A stretch of 64,000 bases of DNA from Bacteroidaceae bacterium (lineage in GTDB: Bacteria > Bacteroidota > Bacteroidia > Bacteroidales > Bacteroidaceae): contig JAFTYP010000013.1 of the NCBI GenBank assembly GCA_017461345.1, positions 183,944 to 247,943 of the forward strand, in the 5' to 3' direction. The position numbers and the translations under genes were made by a program. Positions 35,122 to 44,800 of the stretch are shown piece by piece; position 1 is the first letter of the stretch; each line of letters opens with the position of its first letter. A model generated the notes under the pieces. The model did not search any database, was not told the DNA's origin, and worked only from the letters and a program-made list of their open reading frames with translations.

Positions 35122-37389
35122 ATGAAACAAATGTTATCAAGGCTTCTAAGCCTTTTCGTGGTGATGTTCACCATGTGCTTGCCTTCTTTGGCAGAAAGTA
35201 GCACCTATTATTCCAAAACAATAGCAAATGCTGTTGGCGAAGGAAAAGTTTATGTAAGTACTGCCCAGTCAGACAGTCCTGCTTACGAGGAAGGGTCATC
35301 GGAAGCAGAAAAAAATGAGGACAAAACATCAGCCCCGAAGCATACGTATTATCTCTATGCGCAGGCAAACGAGGGCAACGAATTTGTCGGATGGTATGAC
35401 AACGCACAGTGCTCAGGTGAAGCACTTTCTACCGCTTCTCCATACATAAAAGAAATAACTGCAGATAAAGAAGTGGCGAATGCCACTGAAACTTATTATG
35501 CTAAATTTAGGAAGATTGGTATACCCATTCTCAGTTACGGTGAGGGACATTCTTATGTAAATCTTAGTGTGGGCTCATATAAAAACGAAACATTAACGAC
35601 AGAGAATGTTACAGAAACAATTACATATGCTTCAAGCAACGAGAACGTGGCAACCGTTGCTGCCGACGGCACGGTGACTGCTAAAAAGAATGGCTCATGT
35701 ATTATTACCGCAAAGTCCGGTGAGGCAGAGGCTTCCTATGTTATCACTGTCATCGATGATGTAAATGCAGGCATTACGCAGATTGGAAACGGCGACTTCG
35801 AAGACTGGAGCAATGTTACTTCAAGCAATCACGCTCCCAATAACTGGAACTCTTTCGAGACGGCAGAGGGCAGTATGGCAAGTGCGGCAGGTGGACAGCA
35901 GGTTGCGATGGTAGAGGGCGGTCGTCCCGGTAGCGATGGTTTGTATTGTGTAGATATCTTCTGTCAATCTATATTTGGTGTGCCGGCAAATGGCAATTTG
36001 ACACTTGGTTGTATTAATGCGGGCAATATTACTGCAACAGATGCATCTAACCACAATTTCTCTAAGATTTCAGATCCAGCAAAGAGTGAAACAATCTCAA
36101 AGATACCTTCTGCCATTAAGTTCTGGGCGAAGTTCGTTCCCAACTCAACGGATTACAATGCACGTATGGCAGCAACTGTTCATGATGCATACAATTACAT
36201 TACACACGGACAGGCTACCAGTGATACTGACGAAAACAAGGCACATGCCATTGCTCAGGCAGAGTTGAACTTCCCTGCATGCGAATGGACAGAGATAACC
36301 GTTCCTTTCGTACCGACAGGCAACACTACCGATGGCCAGATGTATATTATAGTAAACTTTACCACGAATGAGACTCCTGGTGTAGGTAAAGCCGGCGACC
36401 ACTTGTATATCGACGACGTTGAACTCGTTTGCTCGGATGAACCGATACCTGTTGTATATAACAAGTATATAAGTGTTGCCGTCAACAATATTTATGCTGC
36501 TCCGCAGGAAGCCTCTATCGAAGTAACTTATAACGAGAACAGCACCATTGATTTCAACTTGAAGAACTTTGCTCTCGACAATAACGGCACTCCTATGTAT
36601 GTTGGCAACATCAATCTGCCCGGACTTGCTATCGATGAGAACGGTAATTTTGGCTTCAATGGCGATATTCGCATTGCTGAGGGTGACAAAGAAGGTGTGA
36701 CCACATGGCTCGGCCCTAACCTCGGTGATATTCCTGCTGTGTTGGAAGGCACTATCAAGGACGGTTACTTCTATGTTCATATTGACATCAATGTTGGTTA
36801 TCCTGTTGAAGTAGAAGTTGGCGACCTTGCAAATGCAACGGTTAACGTAAGCGATGCGCTCATCAGCACTTTCTGTGCTCCCTTCACTGTCGCTATTCCT
36901 GCAGACTATCAGTCTGTTGTTACTGCAAGCACAGTAACAGGTGTTGAAGGCAATGTCCTGACACTTGAACCTGTTGCCAACTATGTAATTCCTGCCAATA
37001 CACCAGTTATCATAGAGACTCCCGTGGCCAACACATTGCCCGTTAGCGGTATCTATGTCAAGGGTACTCCTGTTGCAGGCCTTTTGACAGGTGTGTATGA
37101 GAATACTCCTGCTCCTGTAGGCAGTTATGTTCTTCAGAACCTCGATAAGGTTGGTTTCTACCAGGTTGCAGAGGGCAATCAGCCTACAGTTGGTGCTAAC
37201 CGTTGTTATCTCACTGTTCCCGCTGCCGGTGTGAAGGCATTCTTCCTGAACGGCGACGATGCAACAGGTATAAGCAACGTTGACGCTAACGTTGACGCTA
37301 ACGAGGTTATCTACAACATTGCAGGTCAGCGCATCAACAAGTTCCAGAAGGGTATTAACATTATTAACGGCAAAAAGATTCTTAAGTAA
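35122..37389 (+). CDS. Large secreted multidomain protein (Ig-like, calycin-like, sorting-type tail)
   Basis: The 755-aa product has a signal peptide (ending PSLAES), an InlB-type repeat-like unit (EGNEFVGWYDNAQCSGEALS, about residues 75-130), a bacterial Ig-like group 2 domain (ENVATVAADGTVTAKKNGSC, about 135-212), a carbohydrate-binding-like jellyroll region (about 213-440, GNGDFEDWSN), and one calycin-like domain (about 446-575, TWLGPNLGDIPAVLEG) clearly related to those in the dockerin protein three genes upstream. A beta-rich stretch follows, then the tail YNIAGQRI ... KGINIINGKKILK. The whole is probably a cell-surface or secreted binding protein. No catalytic motif was recognised. Confidence 0.75.
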   Translation: MKQMLSRLLSLFVVMFTMCLPSLAESSTYYSKTIANAVGEGKVYVSTAQSDSPAYEEGSSEAEKNEDKTSAPKHTYYLYAQANEGNEFVGWYDNAQCSGEALSTASPYIKEITADKEVANATETYYAKFRKIGIPILSYGEGHSYVNLSVGSYKNETLTTENVTETITYASSNENVATVAADGTVTAKKNGSCIITAKSGEAEASYVITVIDDVNAGITQIGNGDFEDWSNVTSSNHAPNNWNSFETAEGSMASAAGGQQVAMVEGGRPGSDGLYCVDIFCQSIFGVPANGNLTLGCINAGNITATDASNHNFSKISDPAKSETISKIPSAIKFWAKFVPNSTDYNARMAATVHDAYNYITHGQATSDTDENKAHAIAQAELNFPACEWTEITVPFVPTGNTTDGQMYIIVNFTTNETPGVGKAGDHLYIDDVELVCSDEPIPVVYNKYISVAVNNIYAAPQEASIEVTYNENSTIDFNLKNFALDNNGTPMYVGNINLPGLAIDENGNFGFNGDIRIAEGDKEGVTTWLGPNLGDIPAVLEGTIKDGYFYVHIDINVGYPVEVEVGDLANATVNVSDALISTFCAPFTVAIPADYQSVVTASTVTGVEGNVLTLEPVANYVIPANTPVIIETPVANTLPVSGIYVKGTPVAGLLTGVYENTPAPVGSYVLQNLDKVGFYQVAEGNQPTVGANRCYLTVPAAGVKAFFLNGDDATGISNVDANVDANEVIYNIAGQRINKFQKGINIINGKKILK

Positions 37390-37390
37390 T

Positions 37391-37549
37391 ATGAAGAAGA
37401 CATATATGAAGCCTGCACTGCAGGTAAACGAGGCTCAGGTGATCAACATGATGGCGGTTAGCCTCCAGGACGGCAATGCTGATTCATCAGCAGATGTTCT
37501 CAGCAAGGAGGACAATGCCTGGGACCTCTGGGATGCAGAAGAAGAATAA
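37391..37549 (+). CDS. 52-residue peptide of the MKKxYxxP type
   Basis: The short gene starts 1 nt after the stop of the large secreted protein. It encodes MKKTYMKPALQVNEAQVINM, then MAVSLQDGNADSSADV, and ends DNAWDLWDAEEE. The N-terminus is basic and the C-terminus strongly acidic with two Trp. It has no signal peptide or membrane helix. I recall many Bacteroidales genomes encoding similar small proteins beginning MKK.Y.KP with acidic ends and no known function. A precursor-peptide or accessory role is possible but unproven. The longer in-frame ATG at 37280 lies inside the upstream gene and is rejected. Confidence 0.7.
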   Translation: MKKTYMKPALQVNEAQVINMMAVSLQDGNADSSADVLSKEDNAWDLWDAEEE

Positions 37550-37634
37550 ATTAGGTTAAACAAAAATATCTCAGCGACGTTTCCCTGCCTTGTACCCGTA
37601 AAAAGGTGCGTGGCGGGGAAATGTTTATGCAGAC

Positions 37635-38549
37635 ATGAACCATAAACTCATCACCATTCTTGGGCCGACGGCTTCGGGGAAGACTACACTTGCCACTCGT
37701 CTTGCAGCGCATTTGGGCGATGCGGAGGTCATCAGTGCCGACAGTCGCCAGGTATATCGTGGCATGGATGTGGGAACAGGCAAGGATTTGTCGGATTATG
37801 TCGTAGATGACAAGTGCATACCTTACCATTTGATTGACATCTGTGAGGCTGGCGAGAAGTATAACTTGTTCCGCTTTCAGCAGGATTTCCATGTGGCTTA
37901 CGACGACATTCTTTCGCGCAAGCGGCGTCCCATCCTTTGTGGCGGAACGGGACTTTACATAGAATCTGTGCTGAAGGGCTACAAGATGGAGGCCGTGCCG
38001 GAGAATCCTGAACTCAGAGAACGGCTGCGTGATTGTTCTTTGCAGGAGTTGAAAGAGATTCTCGGGCAGTACAAGACGTTGCACAATGTGACAGATCTTG
38101 ACACTCCGAAGCGTGCCATTCGTGCGATAGAGATACAGGTTTACTATCGTGAGCATGGCACTCTGGAGAGAGACTTCCCTGCAATAGACAGTCTTATTGT
38201 GGGCGTGAATGTGGATAGGGAACTGCGTCGCAACCGTATCAGCGAGCGTTTGCGCTATAGGTTGGAGCAGGAGAATATGGTGGATGAGGTGCGTCGGCTG
38301 CTACAGACGGTGCCGGCGGATGACCTTATATATTATGGTTTGGAGTATAAGTACCTGACACTTCATGTGCTGGGCAGGCTTACGTATGACGAGATGGTTC
38401 GCCAACTGGAGATTGCCATCCATCAGTTTGCCAAACGTCAGATGACCTGGTTTCGTGGTATGGAGCGTCGTGGCTTTACGATACACTGGGTGGATGGCTC
38501 GCTCCCGGTGGAGGAGCGTGTCGATGCGGTGTTAGGTCTGCTGCGGTAA
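37635..38549 (+). CDS. miaA: tRNA dimethylallyltransferase
   Basis: The 304-aa protein transfers a dimethylallyl group to A37 of tRNAs reading UNN codons. It has the P-loop GPTASGKT (residues 10-17), the tRNA-recognition segment SADSRQVYRGMDVGTGK, the TGLYIESVLKGY region and the C-terminal RQMTWFRGM motif. Length and motifs fit MiaA. It is followed by a terminator at 38578 and converges on the M23 peptidase gene. Confidence 0.96.
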   Translation: MNHKLITILGPTASGKTTLATRLAAHLGDAEVISADSRQVYRGMDVGTGKDLSDYVVDDKCIPYHLIDICEAGEKYNLFRFQQDFHVAYDDILSRKRRPILCGGTGLYIESVLKGYKMEAVPENPELRERLRDCSLQELKEILGQYKTLHNVTDLDTPKRAIRAIEIQVYYREHGTLERDFPAIDSLIVGVNVDRELRRNRISERLRYRLEQENMVDEVRRLLQTVPADDLIYYGLEYKYLTLHVLGRLTYDEMVRQLEIAIHQFAKRQMTWFRGMERRGFTIHWVDGSLPVEERVDAVLGLLR

Positions 38550-38577
38550 TGCTAACCGCAATATGTGGATATAATGA

Positions 38578-38610
38578 AATAGCCGGGGCTTTAGGGCCTC
38601 GGCTATTTTG
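38578..38610. terminator. Terminator after miaA
   Basis: AATAGCCGGGGC, loop TTTAGG, GCCTCGGCTATT (one wobble pair), then TTG. It lies between convergent genes. Confidence 0.8.
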
Positions 38611-38631
38611 TTTATGCTGTATGATGTTTTA

Positions 38632-39603
38632 TCAACTGTAACGCAGGATTTGTCCGGGACGCAGGACAGAGGTGCGTTTGATGTTGTTCATGCGGCAGAG
38701 TTTCTCGATGGTTGTGCCGCGTTTGCGTGCGATGGTGGAGAGTGTTTCGCCCGACCTGACTTTGTGTATTTGCGTGCGTGGCTTCTCTCTCATCTGCTGT
38801 ATCTTCTGCTGTTGGAAGGCTTCGCTTTCTGCTTGCTTTGCGATGAGTGCGTTGGCAGTTGCTTCGTCCATCTCTTCTTCGCCGCCTACGATGTTGTCGC
38901 TGGCTGCCAGCATGATGCCTTTGCCACTGGAGCGGAAGAGGTAGAAGTCGCCCTTGACGTCTCGTGCCTCGAAGTCAAAGAGTTTTTCGGGGTCAATGAA
39001 TTGTCCAAGGAAGCGTGTTTCGAAGTGCAGATGCGAGCCGGTTGAGCGTCCGGTGTTGCCGCCGAGTCCGATGGCTTCGCCTGCTTTGACGATTTGGTCG
39101 GGCTTGACGAGGTTCTTGCTCATGTGGCCGTATACGGTTTCGAGGCCGTTGGGGTGTCTGATGACAACGTAGTTGCCGTAGCCTCTGCGTTCGTAGTTGA
39201 CGACGCGTACCTTGCCAGAGAATGCGGCACGGATGGTGTCTCCGATGAAGACTTTGATGTCTGTGCCGTAATGTTGGCGTCGGAATGAGCGTCGGTAGCC
39301 GTAGTGGCTGGTGACCATTCGGCTGTCGCACGGCATGTGGAAGCGTCGGAGGTCGATCTTATATTCTGCGGGGAGTTGTACTCCGTACGAGCGTGTGTAT
39401 TCGTTGTTCCAGGTGGGGTAGAGTGCTGCTGCGGGGAATTGCAGGTCGGCCAGTGATTCTTGTTCTCCGAGACGTACCAGTGCAATGCTGTCGATGGTGC
39501 GCATCTTGATGTCTATGGGTGCGATGCTGGCCATGCGGTCTTGTGCGAGCAGGCTGCCACAGGTGGCGAAAAGGATGGAAATGGTTGTTAGTATTTTATT
39601 CAT
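38632..39603 (-). CDS. Secreted M23 peptidase with C-terminal LysM domain
   Basis: The 323-aa cell-wall endopeptidase has a signal peptide (ending CGSLLA), an M23 domain with zinc ligands in HYGTD (around residue 111) and HLHFE (around residue 193), the flanking GYGNYVVIRHPNGLETVYGH segment, and a LysM peptidoglycan-binding domain at the C-terminus (HKVRSGETLSTIARKRGTTI). Family role: cleavage of peptide crosslinks in peptidoglycan. It starts 30 nt after ndk ends on the same strand and is probably co-transcribed with it. Confidence 0.92.
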   Translation of the reverse strand: MNKILTTISILFATCGSLLAQDRMASIAPIDIKMRTIDSIALVRLGEQESLADLQFPAAALYPTWNNEYTRSYGVQLPAEYKIDLRRFHMPCDSRMVTSHYGYRRSFRRQHYGTDIKVFIGDTIRAAFSGKVRVVNYERRGYGNYVVIRHPNGLETVYGHMSKNLVKPDQIVKAGEAIGLGGNTGRSTGSHLHFETRFLGQFIDPEKLFDFEARDVKGDFYLFRSSGKGIMLAASDNIVGGEEEMDEATANALIAKQAESEAFQQQKIQQMREKPRTQIHKVRSGETLSTIARKRGTTIEKLCRMNNIKRTSVLRPGQILRYS

Positions 39604-39633
39604 TTAAGGTGGTTTATCTGCTTTTGTTTGGTT

Positions 39634-40095
39634 TTATTTTTCGTCGACGGCATAGAGGCGATCCAGGTTGAGGTCGCCCAACTCGAAGAGTTCTTCGGGT
39701 TTGAAGAATCGTTTCAGTTCGTTGGCTGCGGATGTTGGCGAGTCGGAGGCGTGGACAATGTTTTGCTGATTGCTCATGCAATAGTCGCCACGAATGGTTC
39801 CGGGGTCTGCTTTGCGTCCGTTGGTATAGCCTGTGATGAAACGGACCACTTCGATGGCATCGACTCCTTCGAGGCAGATGGCGATGACGGGGGTCTGCAT
39901 CATGGATGCTTTCAGCGCGGGGAAGAAGGGTTTCCCTACCAGGTGAGCATAGTGCTCGTTGAGGATTTCGTCGTTGAGTTGCAGCATTTTCATGCCTGCA
40001 ATACGCAGACCTTTCTTCTCGAAGCGGCTTGTGACTTCGCCTATCAAGCCTCTCATTATTGTGCTTGGCTTAAGTAGCACCAGAGTTCTTTCCAT
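39634..40095 (-). CDS. ndk: Nucleoside diphosphate kinase
   Basis: The 153-aa enzyme balances nucleoside triphosphate pools by phosphate transfer through a histidine. It has the N-terminal ERTLVLLKPSTIMRGLIGEV segment and the active-site motif NIVHASDSP with its catalytic His. Typical family length is 140-155 aa. A strong promoter lies upstream at 40161-40192 with a leader of about 60 nt. Confidence 0.97.
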   Translation of the reverse strand: MERTLVLLKPSTIMRGLIGEVTSRFEKKGLRIAGMKMLQLNDEILNEHYAHLVGKPFFPALKASMMQTPVIAICLEGVDAIEVVRFITGYTNGRKADPGTIRGDYCMSNQQNIVHASDSPTSAANELKRFFKPEELFELGDLNLDRLYAVDEK

Positions 40096-40160
40096 GTTGT
40101 GGTGGTTCGTTAAGTCACGTTTCCCCTTGTGGGAAAAGGCGTTTTATAGGTTTTCGGGCG

Positions 40161-40192
40161 CAAAGGTATGAAATTTTGGCGGTTTTACCAAA
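40161..40192 (-). promoter_or_regulatory. Promoter of ndk
   Basis: On the minus strand, TTTG (40192-40189) and TACCTTTG (40168-40161) are 20 nt apart: a full -33/-7 match. Confidence 0.8.
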
Positions 40193-40286
40193 TAACTTAT
40201 AGTATTTTTACTATAATGTGCACGGAGTGGTATTTTTATGGCAGAAAGTGTTGCTGTGCGGAGAGCCTTGCCGTGTGAAAAATAAG

Positions 40287-40361
40287 GGTTAAGCATTATT
40301 GCCAAATAGGTTAACCTTCCTGCCCATAAATGGTTAACCCTTTTGCCCGGAAAGGTTAAGC
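40287..40361 (+). repeat. Array B: four GGTTAACC-type boxes at 22-23 nt spacing
   Basis: Boxes start at 40287 (GGTTAAGC), 40309 (GGTTAACC), 40332 (GGTTAACC) and 40354 (GGTTAAGC). Spacers include ATTATTGCC and TTTTGCCC. GTGAAAAATAA (40275-40285) precedes the first box as in array A. The array lies between the divergent ndk and pyrC promoters, about 95 nt from the ndk -33 and 105 nt from the pyrC -7. Confidence 0.85.
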
Positions 40362-40466
40362 ATTATTTTCCGCAGTCTGCTTCGTGTGGATGGGGTGTCC
40401 GATTGTTATTTTGCAACAAGGGATAAATAATCCCTTTTCTTACGTATCTAAATCATAATTTTTCCG

Positions 40467-40499
40467 TACCTTTGCGCGGAATTTTTAAAAGGAGAAGGT
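40467..40499 (+). promoter_or_regulatory. pyrC -7 box and ribosome-binding site
   Basis: TACCTTTG (40467-40474) is a consensus -7; no clear -33 TTTG is at the expected distance. AAAAGGAGAAGG ends 2 nt before ATG 40501, an unusually strong Shine-Dalgarno sequence for this phylum. Confidence 0.6.
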
Positions 40500-40500
40500 T

Positions 40501-41820
40501 ATGTCAGACTGCAGAACTGTCATCGAGAATGTTACCGTTGTCAACGAGGGCGAACGCTATCGGGCAACGGTTGTAATAGAAAACGACCGTATAGCCGAGG
40601 TGGAAAGGCTTTCTGCCTGCGACGATGCTGCGGCGGAAATGCTGCTGCTGCCGGGCATTATCGATGGCCATGTCCATATGCGCGAACCCGGTCTTACGCA
40701 CAAGGCCACGATGGAGAGCGAGACAAGGGCTGCCGCAAGAGGAGGCGTCACCACCGTGCTCGACATGCCCAACGTAGTGCCGCAGACAACATCGCTGCAA
40801 CTCCTGCAGGAACGCTACAACCTGGCGCAGAAACAATGCCATGTGAACTATGGCTTCTATCTCGGCGCATCGAACAACAATCTGGACGACATCAGGAACC
40901 TTGATGCAGCCGAGTGCCCCGGTGTGAAACTGTTTATGGGGAGCAGCACCGGCGGAATGCTCGTGGAAAAGGAAGAGAAACTGCGGTCCATATTCCACTC
41001 TTCGCCCTCACTCATCATGGCACATTGCGAGGATACGGCTCGCATCAATGCCAAAATGGCAGAGGTGAAACAGCAATACGGCGACGACCCTGACGTCCGT
41101 TTCCATCCCATCGTCCGTGACCACGAAGCCTGCTACCAGAGTACCGCCCTTGCCGTTCGTCTGGCAAAGGAAGAGGGAGCACGCCTGCACGTAGCCCACA
41201 TCACAACGGCACGAGAACTGGAACTCTTCGAACCCAACGACGAAAAAATCACAGCCGAAGTCTGCGTCCCGCATCTCCTCTTCACACAAGACGACTACAA
41301 GACACTCGGCACACGCATCAAATGCAACCCCGCCATCAAGAGCGCAGCAGACAGAGACGCACTTCGCAAGGCACTCACCGACGGACGCGTCCGCACCATC
41401 GGTACAGACCATGCACCACACCTGCTCAAAGAAAAAGAAGGCGGATGCTGCAAGGCAATGAGCGGAATGCCAATGGTGCAGTTCTCCCTGCCGGCAATGC
41501 TCGGCCTCGCAGAAGAAGGCATACTCGGCATAGAACGACTCGTAGAACTCATGTGCCACAACCCCGCCCGACTCTATGGCATCAAGGAACGAGGCTTTAT
41601 TCGCAAAGGCTATAAAGCAGACCTCACATTGGTGCGCAAAAAACCGTGGGCAGTGACCGGCGAATGCATAGAAAGCCTCTGTGCATGGAGCCCGCTCGAG
41701 GGCAAAACATTCGACTGGCAAGTAGAAAAAACCTGGGTAAACGGACAATTAGCCTGGGACGGAACAACCTTCCCGCTCTCTCCTAAAGGAGAAAAAGTTC
41801 TTTTTGACAAGTCAAAATAA
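40501..41820 (+). CDS. pyrC: Dihydroorotase
   Basis: The 439-aa class I dihydroorotase is a zinc enzyme of pyrimidine synthesis that cyclises carbamoyl-aspartate. Metal ligands are visible in DGHVHMREPG (near residue 60), and HCEDT, HVAHIT and GTDHAPH follow in order along the chain. The length fits the class. It stands alone, without other pyr genes nearby. The mRNA leader contains a strong ribosome site, and upstream lies array B. Confidence 0.93.
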   Translation: MSDCRTVIENVTVVNEGERYRATVVIENDRIAEVERLSACDDAAAEMLLLPGIIDGHVHMREPGLTHKATMESETRAAARGGVTTVLDMPNVVPQTTSLQLLQERYNLAQKQCHVNYGFYLGASNNNLDDIRNLDAAECPGVKLFMGSSTGGMLVEKEEKLRSIFHSSPSLIMAHCEDTARINAKMAEVKQQYGDDPDVRFHPIVRDHEACYQSTALAVRLAKEEGARLHVAHITTARELELFEPNDEKITAEVCVPHLLFTQDDYKTLGTRIKCNPAIKSAADRDALRKALTDGRVRTIGTDHAPHLLKEKEGGCCKAMSGMPMVQFSLPAMLGLAEEGILGIERLVELMCHNPARLYGIKERGFIRKGYKADLTLVRKKPWAVTGECIESLCAWSPLEGKTFDWQVEKTWVNGQLAWDGTTFPLSPKGEKVLFDKSK

Positions 41821-41887
41821 ACCTTTGAAAAGAAGAAATGTCAAAAGGATGACAATCTTATTTCGTAATATCTAATCGCAAATAACA

Positions 41888-44800
41888 GTGAATCGTTTCC
41901 AAACCCTTCTCATTCTCTGCCTGTGCTCGCTCGTAGCAACGGCACAGAAAGTAACCGTAAGCGGTGTAGTAATGGACGGCAGCCTGAATGAACCCATGGC
42001 AGGCGCATCCGTCGTGTTGCTCCAGCCTAAGGATAGTGCGCAGTCTGCCGGTATATCCACCGACCTCGAAGGCAGGTTCAAACTCCCCGCCGTCAAGGCC
42101 GGCAACTACATCATGCGCATCAGTTATATGGGTTTCCAAACATATTACCGCAACATCGTCTTGCCCAAAAACAATAAAAGCATCAATCTTGGCACCATTA
42201 CCCTGCAGGAAAACAGCAAGATAATGAAAGAGGCCGAGGTGACAGCCAGAGTAGCACAGGTAGAGATGAAGGCCGACACATTCGTCTTCAATGCCGACGC
42301 CTACCGTATGCCCGAAGGCTCCATGCTGGAAGAACTGGTCAAAAAACTCCCCGGAGCAGAGATCGACGACGAAGGCAACATCAAAATCAACGGCAAGAGC
42401 GTCTCGAAGATTATGGTCGATGGCAAGGAATACTTCCAGAACGACACAAAGATGGCGCTGAAGAACCTGCCCTCTAAACTCATCAAGAAACTGAAATCAT
42501 ACGACAAGAAAAGCGATTATTCACGCATTACCGGCATCGATGACGGAGAAGAGGAGACCGTACTCGACCTCTCTGTCAAGAAAGGAATGAAAGATGGCTG
42601 GGTGGGAAACTTCGACGCCGCCTATGGAACAGAGGATCGCTATTCAGGAAAAGCGAACGTAAACCGTTTCATGGACAACAGTTACCTCTCCGTAATCGGC
42701 AGTCGCAACAATGTCAATGACTTCGGGGGCCGTTGGGGTGGAGGCGGAAACGGCATCACTACCAGCACAATGGGCGGTGTAACTTTCGCATGGGAGAATG
42801 GCAAACCGGAATATACGGCAGGCCTGCTGAAACTTGGAGGCAATGTCCGTTACAGCAGTCGCGACAGCGAGTCGGAGACACGCAACAACAGTGAAATGTT
42901 CCTACCTACAGGGGCAAGCCAGTTCTCTAACTCCAAAAACCTGGGAACCAACTGGAGCCAAAACGTAAATGCTAATTTCCAGGTCGAATGGTTCCCCGAC
43001 AGTATGACAAACATCCTGTTCCGTCCAAACTTCAGTCACTCGGATGGTAATAGTTTTTCCAATAACCGCAGTGTTACTTTCAACAAGAATCCCTTCGAGG
43101 CAGGCTTGACAGATCCGGTAGAAGATTACAAGGAGATGAAGGATGAGAATGGTATTCGTGTCAATGGTAACGAACGCCTTAACAGCGGAGACAACTACAG
43201 TAATAATGTTAATGCCAGTTTGCAGGTGAACCGTCGCCTTGGGGTTCCCGGACGAAACATCACCTTAAATGTTGATGGTGCCTATAGTGAAAGCGACAAC
43301 AAGTCGTATAGTCGTTCGATGGTCCGTTACTATCAGCGCACTTCTGACGATTTGAATGCAGACTACCAGAACACGATGTCGCCTTCCAAGAACTATAATA
43401 TTCAGGGGCGTTTCAGTTATACGGAGCCAATCTTGAAGGGGACAGTCCTGCAATTAAGTTATCAGGCGCAGTATCGTTTCCAGGATACCAATCGCGATAT
43501 GTTGATCTATGACAAGTTGGAGGAAGCATTGAAGGACAAAGACCTTGCTGATGTGACGGCTACTGACTTGTATTATGGGACTTACAAGGGCATGAGTTTC
43601 GAGAGTTATGGCATTGATCTTACGCAGTTGGTGCGTGATACGGAGAACAGTCAGTATGCGACATACAGGGAGTTCAACCAGTCTGTCAACTTGATGTTCC
43701 GCCACAACAGCAAACTTGAGAACGGACAGGAGTTTAACTTCAATGCCGGTGTGAACTGGCAGCCACAGCGGACGGATATGGAGTATGAAAAGCGTGGCCG
43801 TTACATTGATACTACTCGTCATATTCAGAACTGGGCTCCTCGTCTTAATTTCCGCTGGAAGATTTCGAATACCAGCCAGTTGCGTGTGCGATATAATGGG
43901 CGTATGTCGCAGCCGTCCATGACGAATCTTATTGAGGTTATGGACAATAGTAATCCGCTTTATATCAGTACTGGTAATGCGGGACTGAAGAGTTCTTGGA
44001 ACGACAACTTCAATGTGGATTACAACAATTATATTACTGAGAAACAAATGGGTTGGTATGCCGGTTTCCGCGGAGATAAAACGAGGCGTTCTATCAGTAA
44101 TGCGACGATTTATGATACTGAGTCGGGCGTGAATTACAGCCGCCCGATGAACATCGACGGTGCGTGGTCTCTTCGTACCTGGATGGGCTTCAATACGGCT
44201 CTGGACAAAGAGAAACATTTTAATCTTAACTGGAGTCAGAGCATCAATCATGCCAACAACGTGGGTTATATCAGCAGCAAACTCGATGTCGGTGCGCAGC
44301 AGTTCCTTTACCCTGTTGTAGATATGAATGGTTTATTTAACTATATGAGCGAAAATAACTTGCTCGAGAAGGCAAATACAAAGAGCACTGACTTGGGCGA
44401 GAACCTGCGCATCAATTATCGTAACGATTTGTTGGAGGTTGGTGTCAATGGCGGTATGAACTATCAGCATGCCCGCAACGATATGCTGAAAAGTGGTAAT
44501 CGCGACACTTGGTTCTTCAACTATGGTGGCAATGTGGTTATCAATATGCCATGGGACATGCAGTTCAGCAGTGATATCTCGCAGCAGAGCCGCCGTGGCT
44601 ACGATGATGCTTCGATGAATACCAACGAACTTATCTGGAATGCGCAACTCAGTCAGAATTTCCTCAAACAGAAGAATGCGACGGTGAGTGTGCAGTGGTA
44701 TGATATTCTGCGCAACCGTTCGAGCATCAGCCGCAGTCTGAGTGCGACAAGTCGCAGTGATACCTGGACCAATGCCATACACAGTTATGTGATGGTTCAC

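Noticed and set aside
37280-37549. Longer 89-residue version of the small peptide gene
   Set aside because: The added 5' part lies within the preceding secreted protein gene in another frame; the start at 37391 directly after its stop fits better.
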